Below are positions 53,192-63,090 of a stretch of DNA of 64,000 nt, piece by piece. Numbering within the stretch: position 1 is the stretch's first letter; each line of letters begins with the position of its first letter. Source of the stretch: Actinomyces capricornis. Its GTDB lineage: Bacteria > Actinomycetota > Actinomycetes > Actinomycetales > Actinomycetaceae. The translations under genes were made by a program, and so were the position numbers. Below the pieces are notes generated by a model. It was not told the DNA's origin. It did no database searches and saw nothing but the letters and a program-made list of their open reading frames with translations. Location: assembly GCF_019974135.1 (NCBI RefSeq), contig NZ_AP025017.1, positions 2,046,001-2,110,000 on the forward strand, in the 5' to 3' direction.

Positions 53192-53866
53192 GTGAGTGCC
53201 CAGCACCATCCCCGCACGTCGCCCGACCCCACCGATCCTCCCCCCGCCTCCGACCAGGGCGCCGCCTCCTCGCCACAGGCCGCTGCCGCCGAGGCCGGAG
53301 CCGTGAGCCTCATCTCCACCGACGCCGAGGACACGCGCGCCCTGGGCGCCAGGCTCGCAGGACTGCTGCGCGCCGGGGACCTCGTGCTCCTGTCGGGAGG
53401 ACTGGGCGCGGGCAAGACCACCCTGGCCCAGGGGATCGGCGCCGCCCTGGGGGTGCGCGGCCGCGTCTCCTCCCCGACCTTCGTCATCGCCCGCCACCAC
53501 CCCGCCCTGGGGCAGGGGCCCGACCTCATCCACGTCGATGCCTACCGCCTGGACTCCCTGGAGGAGGTTGACGCCCTGGACTTGGACTCCTCCATGCAGG
53601 AGTCGGTCACCCTGGTGGAGTGGGGCCAGGGCAAGGTCGAGTCCCTGGCCGACAACCGCCTGGAGGTGGAGGTGCGCCGCCCCCACGGCGGCCTGGGCGC
53701 CGCCGAGCCGGCCACCGGCCCCGGGCAGAGCCCCGACCTGGAGCAGGCCGACGACGGGCGCCGCGAGATCGTCGTGCGCGCCCTGGGACCGCGGTGGGCG
53801 GGCGTGGTCCTGGACGCACTGGACGGATTCGGCGGGGGCCAGGTGCCCGGTGACGCCGATGACTGA
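53192..53866 (+). CDS. tsaE: tRNA threonylcarbamoyladenosine biosynthesis ATPase TsaE
   Basis: The P-loop ATPase that supports TsaB-TsaD in making t6A37 of tRNA. 224 residues. After a 35-residue Pro/Ala-rich tail come STDAEDTRALGARLAGLLRA, Walker A GGLGAGKTT, SPTFVIARHHP, the Walker-B-like DLIHVDAYRLDSLEEVDAL and VEWGQGKVESL. The C-terminal 60 residues are less conserved. GTG 53192 follows GAGGAG at 53181-53186. The end overlaps the next gene by 8 bases. Confidence 0.95.
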   Translation: MSAQHHPRTSPDPTDPPPASDQGAASSPQAAAAEAGAVSLISTDAEDTRALGARLAGLLRAGDLVLLSGGLGAGKTTLAQGIGAALGVRGRVSSPTFVIARHHPALGQGPDLIHVDAYRLDSLEEVDALDLDSSMQESVTLVEWGQGKVESLADNRLEVEVRRPHGGLGAAEPATGPGQSPDLEQADDGRREIVVRALGPRWAGVVLDALDGFGGGQVPGDADD

Positions 53867-54866
53867 GCAATCGCGGCCCAAGCCCCTGCCTCCGGCCTGC
53901 GCCCTGGCCCGTCCCCGGTTCTGCGCCCCATGGGCCGGGCTGGGCCAGGGGCTGCGCGCCCTGGTGCTCACCGCGGCCATGGCACCGCTCCTCCTGGGAC
54001 TGCTCATCCCGGCCTCCCTACCCCCCGCAGCGGCCGATCCGACCGAGCCGGCCCCCACCCAGCCCACCGGCACGGGCGCCGAGCCCGCGCCGGAGGTGAG
54101 CCCGGCCCCCGGCACCCCGGAGACGCCGCAGGCCCCGGGCCCCGACCAGGCCGCGCCGTCGTCGGAGGGCACCCCGCAGGCCGGATTCCCCGCCGACGAC
54201 CCCCGCGCCCGCGCTCAGGCCTGGATGAACCAGGAGGGCGTCACCCAGGTGCGCCAGCACACCGGCGAGCAGGGCGAGGTGAGTGTGGGCGAGCCCGTGG
54301 CCGTCCACGCCTGGGCCCCGGGCTTCCTCGACGGCAGCCAGCCGCAGGCCCCACCGGTGGAGACGGGGTCGTGGGCGGCCCCCGTGACTGCTGGAGGAGA
54401 GCCGGCGGGCGTCCTGCTTGTCTCCGTCGACGGCGAGGAGGTCACCGGGGAGGTGGAGGAGGACAAGACCCTGGCGATGGATCTGGCCTCCACGACCACG
54501 GGCATGGTCGTCCACGACTCCAGCGCCGATGCCTGGTACTCGGTGTCGGGCCAGACCGTCACCGCCCTGGGCAGCAGGGCCGCCAGCCTGCTGGCGGGCC
54601 CGGTGGACCTCGTGGAGTACGGGCACGTCCTGCGCGAGCGGGCGGAGGCCCGGCCCACGGCCTCCCCGCCTCCCGCCGTCCAGCCCGAGTCCGGGGACTG
54701 GGCCGTGTGGGGGCCCGTGCTCGGCGTGGTCGCCGTGGGCGTCATCACCGTGGTCGTCACCATCCGCCACGAGCGCAAGGTCACCGCACCCCTGCGCCAG
54801 CACCCGGCCACCCCCGTGGGGGCCGACACCATCCCCGAGAGCCACATCGACATCTCCAAGCTCTGA
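53859..54866 (+). CDS. Secreted or membrane protein of unknown function, coupled to tsaE
   Basis: 335 residues, not recognised. ATG 53859 overlaps the tsaE end by 8 bases. A hydrophobic N-terminal segment (ALVLTAAMAPLLLGLLIPAS, about 34-53) looks like a signal peptide or anchor. A Pro/Thr/Ala/Glu-rich stretch (about 60-110) follows, then a folded-looking region (about 115-265), a second Pro-rich stretch, and a membrane span (VLGVVAVGVITVVVTI, about 287-302) with a short cytoplasmic tail. The layout is a single-pass surface protein with an extracellular domain. Its function next to t6A genes is unclear. Confidence 0.7.
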   Translation: MTEQSRPKPLPPACALARPRFCAPWAGLGQGLRALVLTAAMAPLLLGLLIPASLPPAAADPTEPAPTQPTGTGAEPAPEVSPAPGTPETPQAPGPDQAAPSSEGTPQAGFPADDPRARAQAWMNQEGVTQVRQHTGEQGEVSVGEPVAVHAWAPGFLDGSQPQAPPVETGSWAAPVTAGGEPAGVLLVSVDGEEVTGEVEEDKTLAMDLASTTTGMVVHDSSADAWYSVSGQTVTALGSRAASLLAGPVDLVEYGHVLRERAEARPTASPPPAVQPESGDWAVWGPVLGVVAVGVITVVVTIRHERKVTAPLRQHPATPVGADTIPESHIDISKL

Positions 54867-54972
54867 GGACCCCGGCGGCCCTGCGGCGTGCAGGACGGGC
54901 GTGCGGGACGCCCCGGGCCTGCCAGGAGCCAGGCCCCGGTGCGACCACGAGCTCGCCTGGGAGCCGATCATC

Positions 54973-54978
54973 TAGGCT
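54973..54978 (+). promoter_or_regulatory. -10 box for leaderless tsaB
   Basis: TAGGCT ends 6 bases before GTG 54985, with no ribosome binding site between. Confidence 0.6.
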
Positions 54979-54984
54979 GGCCTC

Positions 54985-55794
54985 GTGCGCATCCTCTCCA
55001 TCGACTCCTCCCTGGGCACCCAGGTCACCGCTCTTGACGCCGACCCCGCGCGGGACGGCGGGGCCCTCGAGGTCCTGGCGGCCGCCGGCCAGGACAGCCC
55101 CCGGGCCCACGCCGAGTCCCTGGGGCCGATGCTCGCCCAGGTGCTCGGCGACCCGCGAGTGGCCGACCGCCCCCTGGATGCGGTGGTGGCCGCCACCGGC
55201 CCCGCCCCCTTCACCGGCCTGCGCGCCGGCCTGGTGGCCGCCCGCACCGTGGGCAGGGCCCGTTCCCTCCCCGTCCACGGGATCCCCAGCCTCGACGCCG
55301 TCGCCCGCCTGGCCCTGGACCGTCTCGACGCCGGGCTCGGCGTCGGACCGGGCGCTCAGCAGGACGGTGGGCAGGAGGCCGGTAGCACCCCGGTGGTGCT
55401 GGTGGCCACCGACGCCCGCCGCGGGGAGGTCTACGCGGCCCGCTACCGCGCCCGGGGCGCCGACGACGTCGAGCGCCTCGACCCGCTGTCCGTCCTGCCC
55501 CCGGCGCAGGCCCGGGAGCTGGGCCCCTTCGACCTCGTGGCCGGATCGGGCCTGGCCCTCCACCCCGAGCTGGGGCGGGCCCCGGCCGGAGCGCCCGGTG
55601 ACGGCGGCGCTCGTGACGGTGCAGCCGGTGACGGCGGCGCGCTCGCGGGGCCGGTGCTGGTCTCCGGGGACGCCCTGGCCCAGGTGCGCCTGGCCCTGGC
55701 CCGGCTCGCCCGCGGTGAGCAGCTGAGCACCGAGCCGATCTACCTGCGCCACGCCGACGTGCAGATGCCCTCCTCCCGCAAGCGGGTCTCGTGA
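54985..55794 (+). CDS. tsaB: tRNA threonylcarbamoyladenosine biosynthesis protein TsaB
   Basis: The ASKHA-fold partner of TsaD in t6A synthesis. 269 residues. RILSIDSSLGTQVTALDAD opens it; AATGPAPFTGLRAGLVAART is the family signature, and VVLVATDARRGEVYAARYRA follows. A Gly/Ala/Asp-rich insert lies near 200-225. It ends with a GTGA overlap into rimI. Confidence 0.94.
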   Translation: MRILSIDSSLGTQVTALDADPARDGGALEVLAAAGQDSPRAHAESLGPMLAQVLGDPRVADRPLDAVVAATGPAPFTGLRAGLVAARTVGRARSLPVHGIPSLDAVARLALDRLDAGLGVGPGAQQDGGQEAGSTPVVLVATDARRGEVYAARYRARGADDVERLDPLSVLPPAQARELGPFDLVAGSGLALHPELGRAPAGAPGDGGARDGAAGDGGALAGPVLVSGDALAQVRLALARLARGEQLSTEPIYLRHADVQMPSSRKRVS

Positions 55795-56375
55795 CCGGCG
55801 CTGCGGGCCCGGGCGGGCCCGCCCCCGCCACCGGTACTCCGCAGGAGAGCCCCGCCACGAGTGCCGCCATGACAGCCATCCGGGACATGGCCCCCGCCGA
55901 CCTGGCACGCATCGCCCAGATGGAGGCCGAGCTCTTCGGCGCCGAGGCCTGGAGCCTGCGGCTGCTGGAGGCCGAGCTGGCGGCCGCCGGCGCCCCGCAC
56001 CCCGACCGGCGCTACATCGTGGTGGAGGAGGCGGGCCGGCCCGTGGGCTATGCCGGCGTCTACCACGCCGGTGGCGCCGCCGACGCCGACCTGCTGACCA
56101 TCGCCACCCTGCCCGCCGTGCGAGGCCGGGGCCTGGCCCGCTTCATGCTGGAGGAGGTCGTGGGCACCGCCCGGGCCCAGGGCTGTGGCGCGATCCTGCT
56201 GGAGGTGCGCCAGTCCAATGCCGGTGCCCAGCGCCTCTACCTCGCCCACGGCTTCGAGCCGATCGGCCTGCGCCGCGGCTACTACACCGCCCCCCGCGAG
56301 GACGCGGTGGTCATGCGCCTGACGCTGCGCGAGCCCCTCGGCCCCGTGGGCGCTGAGGCGGTGCGAACCCCGTAG
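55791..56375 (+). CDS. rimI: Ribosomal protein alanine N-acetyltransferase RimI-like (GNAT)
   Basis: A GNAT acetyltransferase, in this family acting on ribosomal protein N-termini. 194 residues from GTG 55791 (overlap with tsaB); the core starts near ATG 55869 (TAIRDMAPADLARIAQMEAE), which would give 168 residues. The acetyl-CoA loop VRGRGLARFMLEEVVGTAR and the C-terminal LEVRQSNAGAQRLYLAHGFE with GLRRGYY are clear. Linkage tsaB-rimI-tsaD is common, but here the sdh genes separate rimI from tsaD. Confidence 0.92.
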   Translation: MTGAAGPGGPAPATGTPQESPATSAAMTAIRDMAPADLARIAQMEAELFGAEAWSLRLLEAELAAAGAPHPDRRYIVVEEAGRPVGYAGVYHAGGAADADLLTIATLPAVRGRGLARFMLEEVVGTARAQGCGAILLEVRQSNAGAQRLYLAHGFEPIGLRRGYYTAPREDAVVMRLTLREPLGPVGAEAVRTP

Positions 56376-56609
56376 CGGTGCAGGCCGGTCGCCGCGCGCG
56401 AGCGGGAGGCTGCCGGAGCCCCGGTGTGACCGGAAACGATTTGTCTGACGTGCCTGTAGCGAAAACGCGAGCCGTCCGGGACCCGGCCGGGCCTCCGCCG
56501 TCGTCCCCGCGGCGGCCGGCGATCCGGGACAAGGCCCGGGATGATGCGGATCGACCTGCACGTCTGCGCAGCCGCGCCCCGGTGGGACCAAGGGCGCTCC
56601 AAGGTTCGT

Positions 56610-56615
56610 TAGCCT
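56610..56615 (+). promoter_or_regulatory. -10 box for leaderless sdhC
   Basis: TAGCCT ends 6 bases before GTG 56622. The 246-bp gap upstream contains no gene. Confidence 0.55.
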
Positions 56616-56621
56616 TTCGCC

Positions 56622-57404
56622 GTGGCCAAAACACCTGCTCCCTCAAGGAAGAGGCGGACCGCCTTCGGGACGACCGTCTTCATGAAGCGCATGATGGCGC
56701 TGTCCGGAATCGTCTTCCTCCTCTTCGTCGTCTTCCACGCCTACGGCAATCTCCACTACTTCGAGGGCGAGATCGCCTACGACCACTACGCGCACTTCCT
56801 GCGCGAGCTGCTGGTGCCGATCCTGCCGCACAGTGGAGTGCTGTGGATCCTGCGCGTGGTGCTGCTCCTGTGCCTCCTGGCCCACGCCGGCAGCGCCTTC
56901 CACCTGTGGCACCGCAACCGCAAGGCCCGTGGGACGGACAAGTACGCCGTGAAGAAGCCGGGGGCCGACTACTTCGCCTCGCGCTACGCGATGAACACCA
57001 TGCGCTGGGGCGGCGTCATCCTCCTGCTGTTCATCATCTGGCACATCCTGCAGTTCACCACCCTGCACCTGACCCCCGGCGGCGAGTACGTGCACGGCAA
57101 GGCCTACGCCAACGTGTACTACGGCTTCCAGCTGTGGTGGGTGTGGCTCATCTACGCCGTGGCCATGGTGGCGCTGTGCCTGCACGTGTGGCACGGGGTG
57201 TGGTCGGCCCTCCAGACCCTGGGCGCGGTGCGCGGCAACACCATCCCCTTCATCCGGCTCATCGCCTTCGTCGTGGCCTTCGCCCTCTTCGCCGCCTTCA
57301 TGATCGTGCCCACGGCGGTCCTGTTCGGCCTGACCCCCGAGCCGATGAGCGCGGCCGAGTACGCGATGAAGGCCGCCGAGGCCGGTATCGGATCTTCCCA
57401 CTGA
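56622..57404 (+). CDS. sdhC: Succinate dehydrogenase / fumarate reductase cytochrome b subunit
   Basis: The membrane anchor that exchanges electrons with quinone. 260 residues with five hydrophobic spans and His residues placed for two hemes (VVFHAYGNLHYF, LLAHAGSAFHLWH, FIIWHILQF, CLHVWHGVWSALQ). This is the single-subunit diheme type found in actinobacteria and epsilonproteobacteria, so no separate SdhD is needed. In a facultative anaerobe of this kind, fumarate reduction to succinate is at least as likely as succinate oxidation. sdhA follows 12 bases later. Confidence 0.95.
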   Translation: MAKTPAPSRKRRTAFGTTVFMKRMMALSGIVFLLFVVFHAYGNLHYFEGEIAYDHYAHFLRELLVPILPHSGVLWILRVVLLLCLLAHAGSAFHLWHRNRKARGTDKYAVKKPGADYFASRYAMNTMRWGGVILLLFIIWHILQFTTLHLTPGGEYVHGKAYANVYYGFQLWWVWLIYAVAMVALCLHVWHGVWSALQTLGAVRGNTIPFIRLIAFVVAFALFAAFMIVPTAVLFGLTPEPMSAAEYAMKAAEAGIGSSH

Positions 57405-57416
57405 GAGTGAACGACC

Positions 57417-59413
<1,997 letters not shown>

Positions 59414-59417
<4 letters not shown>

Positions 59418-60184
59418 ACATCAAGCTCAAGATCTGGCGCCAGCAGAACCAGGACTCCCCGGGGCACTTCGAGGAGTACGCCATGAGCGGCATCGAGGAG
59501 CACATGAGCTTCCTCGAGGTCCTTGACCTGCTCAACGAGCAGCTCTTCGCCGAGGGCAAGGAGCCGGTGGCCTTCGACTCCGACTGCCGCGAGGGCATCT
59601 GCGGGCAGTGCGGCGTGGTCATCAACGGCCAGGCCCACGGGCCCATCCGCTCCACCACCTGCCAGCTGCACATGCGCCACCTGGCGGAGGACCCCTCCTT
59701 CACCGACGGCTCGACCATCACCATCGAGCCCTGGCGCTCCACCGGCTTCCCGGTGCTGCGCGACCTCATCGTGGACCGCTCCGCCCTGGACCGCATCATC
59801 CAGGCCGGCGGCTACATCTCGGTCAACACCGGTGGGGCGCCCGAGGCCCACGCGGCCCCCGTCCAGAAGGAGAAGGCCGACGCCGCCTTCGAGGCCGCCG
59901 CCTGCATCGGCTGCGGTGCCTGCGTGGCCGCCTGCCCCAACGCCTCGGCCATGCTCTTCACCGGGGCCAAGATCGCCCACCTGGGCCTGCTCCCGCAGGG
60001 CCAGCCCGAGCGGCTGGCCCGCGTGGTGAGCATGCTCAATCAGCACGATGAGGAGGGTTTCGGCGGGTGCACGAATATCGGCGAGTGCGCCGCCGTCTGC
60101 CCCAAGTCTGTGCCCCTGGAGGTCATCTCCCGCCTCAACCGGGACCTGGGCCACGCCCTGTGGAAGGGCCAGCACGCGCACTGA
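59414..60184 (+). CDS. sdhB: Succinate dehydrogenase / fumarate reductase iron-sulfur subunit
   Basis: 256 residues from GTG 59414. The [2Fe-2S] ligands are Cys58, Cys63, Cys66 and Cys83 ([19 protein letters not shown]). [13 protein letters not shown] binds the [4Fe-4S] cluster, and [16 protein letters not shown] completes the [3Fe-4S] and [4Fe-4S] sets. It passes electrons between FAD and heme. It is the last gene of sdhCAB, followed by a very strong terminator. Confidence 0.97.
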
Positions 60185-60251
60185 GGCACCCGATCGGCTC
60201 CGACCGGGGCTCCAGCGGTGCCCGCCGCGCCCGCGCGCTGATCGATGAGGC

Positions 60252-60291
60252 GCCAGGAGGGGCCGCCCCACTTGGGGCGGCCCCTCCTGGC
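60252..60291 (+). terminator. Very strong terminator after sdhB
   Basis: A perfect 18-bp stem GCCAGGAGGGGCCGCCCC and complement with a 4-nt ACTT loop, 68 bases after the sdhB stop. Confidence 0.9.
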
Positions 60292-60328
60292 ACCCGGGCG
60301 CCGATCGGGGCCGGCGGCGCCCAGGCAC

Positions 60329-60334
60329 TAGGCT
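60329..60334 (+). promoter_or_regulatory. -10 box for leaderless tsaD
   Basis: TAGGCT ends 7 bases before GTG 60342. The upstream terminator makes a separate promoter necessary. Confidence 0.6.
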
Positions 60335-60341
60335 GACACCC

Positions 60342-61403
60342 GTGAACGATTCCAGCGCCCCCCTCATCCTCGGCATCGAGTCCACCTGCGACGAGACCGG
60401 CGTGGCCCTGGTGCGCGGCCGCGAGCTCCTGGGCGACGTCACCGCGACCTCCATGGACGAGTACGCGCGCTTCGGCGGCATCATCCCCGAGATCGCCTCG
60501 CGGGCCCACCTGCAGGCCTTCGTCCCCACCCTGGATGCCGCGCTGGAGCGCGCCGGCGTTGAGCTCTCCGATGTCGATGCGGTGGCGGTCAGCGCCGGGC
60601 CAGGGCTCATCGGCTCCCTGACCGTGGGCGTGAGCGCCGCCAAGGCCCTGGCGGCCTGCCTGGGTAAGCCGATCTACGGCGTCAACCACGTCATCGGGCA
60701 CCTGGCTGTTGATGAGCTCGTCGAGGGGCCGCTGCCGGAGCGCTTCATCGGACTCATCGTCTCCGGGGGGCACTCGAACCTCTTGAGCATCCGGGATATC
60801 GCCACCGACGTCGTCGAGCTGGGCGGCACCCTCGACGACGCTGCGGGGGAGGCCTTCGACAAGGTCGGCCGGCTCCTGGGCCTGCCCTACCCCGGCGGCC
60901 CGCATGTCGACCGCCTCTCCCGGGCCGGTGACGCCCGGGCCATCCGCTTCCCCCGCGGCCTGGCCGCGGGCAAGGACAAGCACCGCCACCGCTACGACTT
61001 CTCCTTCTCCGGGCTCAAGACGGCGGTGGCCCGGTACGTGGAGTCCGTGGAGGATGCCGGGGGGCAGGTCCCCCGGGAGGACGTGTGCGCGGGCTTCTCC
61101 GAGGCGGTCAACGACTCCCTGACCGCCAAGGCGGTGCAGGCGTGCCTGGACCACGACTGCGACACCCTGGTGGTGGGTGGGGGGTTCTCCGCCAACTCCC
61201 GCCTGCGCGAGCTGGCGGCCGAGCGCTGCGACCAGGCGGGGCTGAGTCTGCGGATTCCGCCGCTGCGCTACTGCACGGATAACGGCGCCCAGATCGCGGC
61301 CCTCGGTGCGGCGGCGGTGCGCGCTGGAGTCCAGCCCTCGCCCCTGGACTTCGCCCCCGACTCCTCCATGCCTCTGAGCCTCACCGTCGCCCACCACCCC
61401 TAA
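60342..61403 (+). CDS. tsaD: tRNA N6-threonylcarbamoyladenosine transferase TsaD
   Basis: Transfers the threonylcarbamoyl group to A37 of ANN-decoding tRNAs with TsaB and TsaE. 353 residues. LGIESTCDETGVALV opens it; SAGPGLIGSLTVGVSAAKAL is the signature. His116 and His120 in YGVNHVIGHLA bind the metal, and the late ASKHA motif VVGGGFSANSRLRE is present. The stop codon abuts the first copy of the 73-bp palindrome. Confidence 0.97.
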   Translation: MNDSSAPLILGIESTCDETGVALVRGRELLGDVTATSMDEYARFGGIIPEIASRAHLQAFVPTLDAALERAGVELSDVDAVAVSAGPGLIGSLTVGVSAAKALAACLGKPIYGVNHVIGHLAVDELVEGPLPERFIGLIVSGGHSNLLSIRDIATDVVELGGTLDDAAGEAFDKVGRLLGLPYPGGPHVDRLSRAGDARAIRFPRGLAAGKDKHRHRYDFSFSGLKTAVARYVESVEDAGGQVPREDVCAGFSEAVNDSLTAKAVQACLDHDCDTLVVGGGFSANSRLRELAAERCDQAGLSLRIPPLRYCTDNGAQIAALGAAAVRAGVQPSPLDFAPDSSMPLSLTVAHHP

Positions 61404-61475
61404 CTTTCGACAATTTGCATGAGATCGTACTTCTCCAGGCCCGGAAAAGGCCGATCTCATGCAAATTGTCGAAAG
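61403..61475. repeat. 73-bp palindrome, copy 1
   Basis: A perfect 24-bp stem (61404-61427 with 61452-61475; arm begins CTTTCGACAATTTGCATGAG) encloses a 24-nt loop. It starts at the last base of the tsaD stop codon. It is identical to 63008-63080 over 73 bp and in the same orientation. The arms are far less GC-rich than the surrounding genes. Confidence 0.97.
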
Positions 61476-61501
61476 GAAGGGGGAGGGAGGGGGAACGTCC
61501 G

Positions 61502-62083
61502 TTAGCGGGTCATGGGGTCCATGGCGATGATCCGATCAGCCAGCTCCTTGGCCTTGCGCTCGGCGGAGCTGCGGCGCAGGCTCTGCCGGACTGCCGAGGG
61601 CAGAGTCACCTCCTTGGTGTCGGTGGCAACGACGATGGTGCTGGTGGTGATCGGGAACGGGTGGGCGGTGATCGTGTTGACCCAGATGCGCCCGCGAGCC
61701 TCCTCCCAGGTGAGGTTCCGCTGGCGCCCGAAGGGCCCGCGCAGGTGCAGGCCTGAGGCATCGACGACGGTGCGTGCGCGCAGGGTGCCCACCAGGACTG
61801 CGATGAGGAGCAGGCCAAAGGCGATGATGATGCCGGCCAGGGCCAGCGATGGCTCGTCGTCGGTCGAGGAGGACATCACGGCCAGGAGCATCATGCCAAG
61901 CACGACGAGGGCGGCGCCGAGCAGTGCCGTTATGGAGGCGCAGATCACATGGACGATGCGGGGGTGGATAACCAGTGATGAGTCGGCCTTAGGGGCGCTC
62001 GGCGTTCCGATGGGCATTCCATGTGCGGGTGCCGTCTGCGCTGAGGGGATTGTTGGTGTGGGGGAGTAGTCGGTGTTCGTCAC
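61502..62083 (-). CDS. Small membrane protein with a PH-like C-terminal domain
   Basis: 193 residues from GTG 62083, not firmly assigned. A Pro/Ser/Thr-rich N-terminus (about 1-35) precedes two hydrophobic spans (ICASITALLGAALVVLGMML and LALAGIIIAFGLLLIAVLVG). A beta-rich domain follows, with VDASGLHLRGPFGRQRNLTW and STIVVATDTKEVTLPSAV, resembling bacterial PH-type domains (bPH family, many of them actinobacterial). A basic helix ends the protein. It is divergent from the next gene across an AT-rich spacer. Confidence 0.7.
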   Translation of the reverse strand: MTNTDYSPTPTIPSAQTAPAHGMPIGTPSAPKADSSLVIHPRIVHVICASITALLGAALVVLGMMLLAVMSSSTDDEPSLALAGIIIAFGLLLIAVLVGTLRARTVVDASGLHLRGPFGRQRNLTWEEARGRIWVNTITAHPFPITTSTIVVATDTKEVTLPSAVRQSLRRSSAERKAKELADRIIAMDPMTR

Positions 62084-62089
62084 GGGCAG

Positions 62090-62118
62090 AGAGTAGGGAA
62101 GGAGTCAAAGAGGGTAAA
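62090..62118 (-). promoter_or_regulatory. Promoter of the PH-like membrane protein, leaderless
   Basis: On the minus strand TTTACC (62118-62113), a 17-bp spacer and TACTCT (62095-62090) end 6 bases before GTG 62083. Confidence 0.6.
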
Positions 62119-62206
62119 ACTGACGAAAGTCCCAGTTTTCTACTGGAATATGCCGGATAAATTTTAGTGATTCGTGGGTGCCGTCCATTCTGCTACTATC
62201 CTTGCC
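62116..62206 (+). promoter_or_regulatory. AT-rich divergent control region
   Basis: AAAACTG (62116-62122) and CAGTTTT (62133-62139) form an inverted repeat next to the minus-strand promoter, a plausible operator. TACTAT at 62194-62199 is a candidate -10 for the plus-strand gene, leaving a leader of about 140 nt. This is one of the most AT-rich intergenic stretches in the window. Confidence 0.45.
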
Positions 62207-62347
62207 GTCGTCGGGAATCCCGGCCATCCCCTTAATTCCTCTTACTCCCTCGTGAGTGCTGTTGGGCGCAGCGCAGGTGCACGGCGGGCCCGCATCGGTT
62301 CCGGCGCCTAGGACCGCCCGCTGCCGATCTCCGGGGGAGCCCATCTC

Positions 62348-63001
62348 ATGAATGGAGCTGCGATGACTGCTGCCTCTGCACCTGGAGCCCCCTCCCTGAC
62401 CCAGGCCCCGCCGCGTATTCTCACGGTGCCGGCCAAGGTGACGGTCTGGAAGGTGCTCGCACCTGTGCTCTATGTGGTCTGTGGCGCCCTGGCACTCTAC
62501 CTTCGGATCTACTACCCCTTCACAATCAGCTCCGATCGGGGCCTGTCCAAGCTGACCATCCTGTTGATCGTCGCGGCTGTGGTGGGCACGCCCATCGCCC
62601 TCATCGACCTCATCCGCTTCCTGTCCGCGCCCCGCCCCCGCCTGGCCGTTGATGCCCAGGGCATCGACGACGGCATCGACCGCTCCTCGGCGGGGCTTAT
62701 TCCCTGGGCGGCTGTTGCGGGGTTCAGTGTGACACTTCAGTCCAGCAGCTGGAGCCGCCCGCAAGTGGTCCATGTCCATCTCACCGATCCCCAGGCCATG
62801 CTCAACTACCTGCGCGCCAATGGCCGGAATGTCAAGGCTCTGGAGAAGGCGATGCGGCGCGGCAACCCCACCATCGTTCTCAAGCCCGCGCTCCTGGGGA
62901 TCCCTGCCTCCAGTCTCATCGGCATCCTGGAGAGCGAGGGTGCCAAGCGAGCGGGGTGGGCTCCGCAAGCGCCGGGCCTGAGCCGCACCGCGGCCAAATG
63001 A
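62348..63001 (+). CDS. Small membrane protein, STM3941/PH-like
   Basis: 217 residues from ATG 62348 (GGGAG upstream); ATG 62363 is an alternative. Two hydrophobic spans (VLAPVLYVVCGALALYL and LTILLIVAAVVGTPIALIDL) are followed by a beta-rich domain (LAVDAQGIDDGI, GLIPWAAVAGFSVTL, PQVVHVHLTDPQAMLNYL) and TIVLKPALLGIPASSLIGIL. The layout resembles STM3941-type proteins, a family of unknown role. It shares the two-span plus beta-domain plan of its divergent neighbour, although the sequences differ. Confidence 0.68.
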   Translation: MNGAAMTAASAPGAPSLTQAPPRILTVPAKVTVWKVLAPVLYVVCGALALYLRIYYPFTISSDRGLSKLTILLIVAAVVGTPIALIDLIRFLSAPRPRLAVDAQGIDDGIDRSSAGLIPWAAVAGFSVTLQSSSWSRPQVVHVHLTDPQAMLNYLRANGRNVKALEKAMRRGNPTIVLKPALLGIPASSLIGILESEGAKRAGWAPQAPGLSRTAAK

Positions 63002-63007
63002 CCCCCC

Positions 63008-63080
63008 ACTTTCGACAATTTGCATGAGATCGTACTTCTCCAGGCCCGGAAAAGGCCGATCTCATGCAAATTGTCGAAAG
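63008..63080. repeat. 73-bp palindrome, copy 2
   Basis: Identical to 61403-61475, including the 24-nt loop. Stem arms are 63009-63032 and 63057-63080. It lies between the convergent ends of the STM3941-like gene and the carboxylate-amine ligase, so it can also serve as a two-way terminator. Confidence 0.97.
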
Positions 63081-63090
63081 TAGGGGAGGG

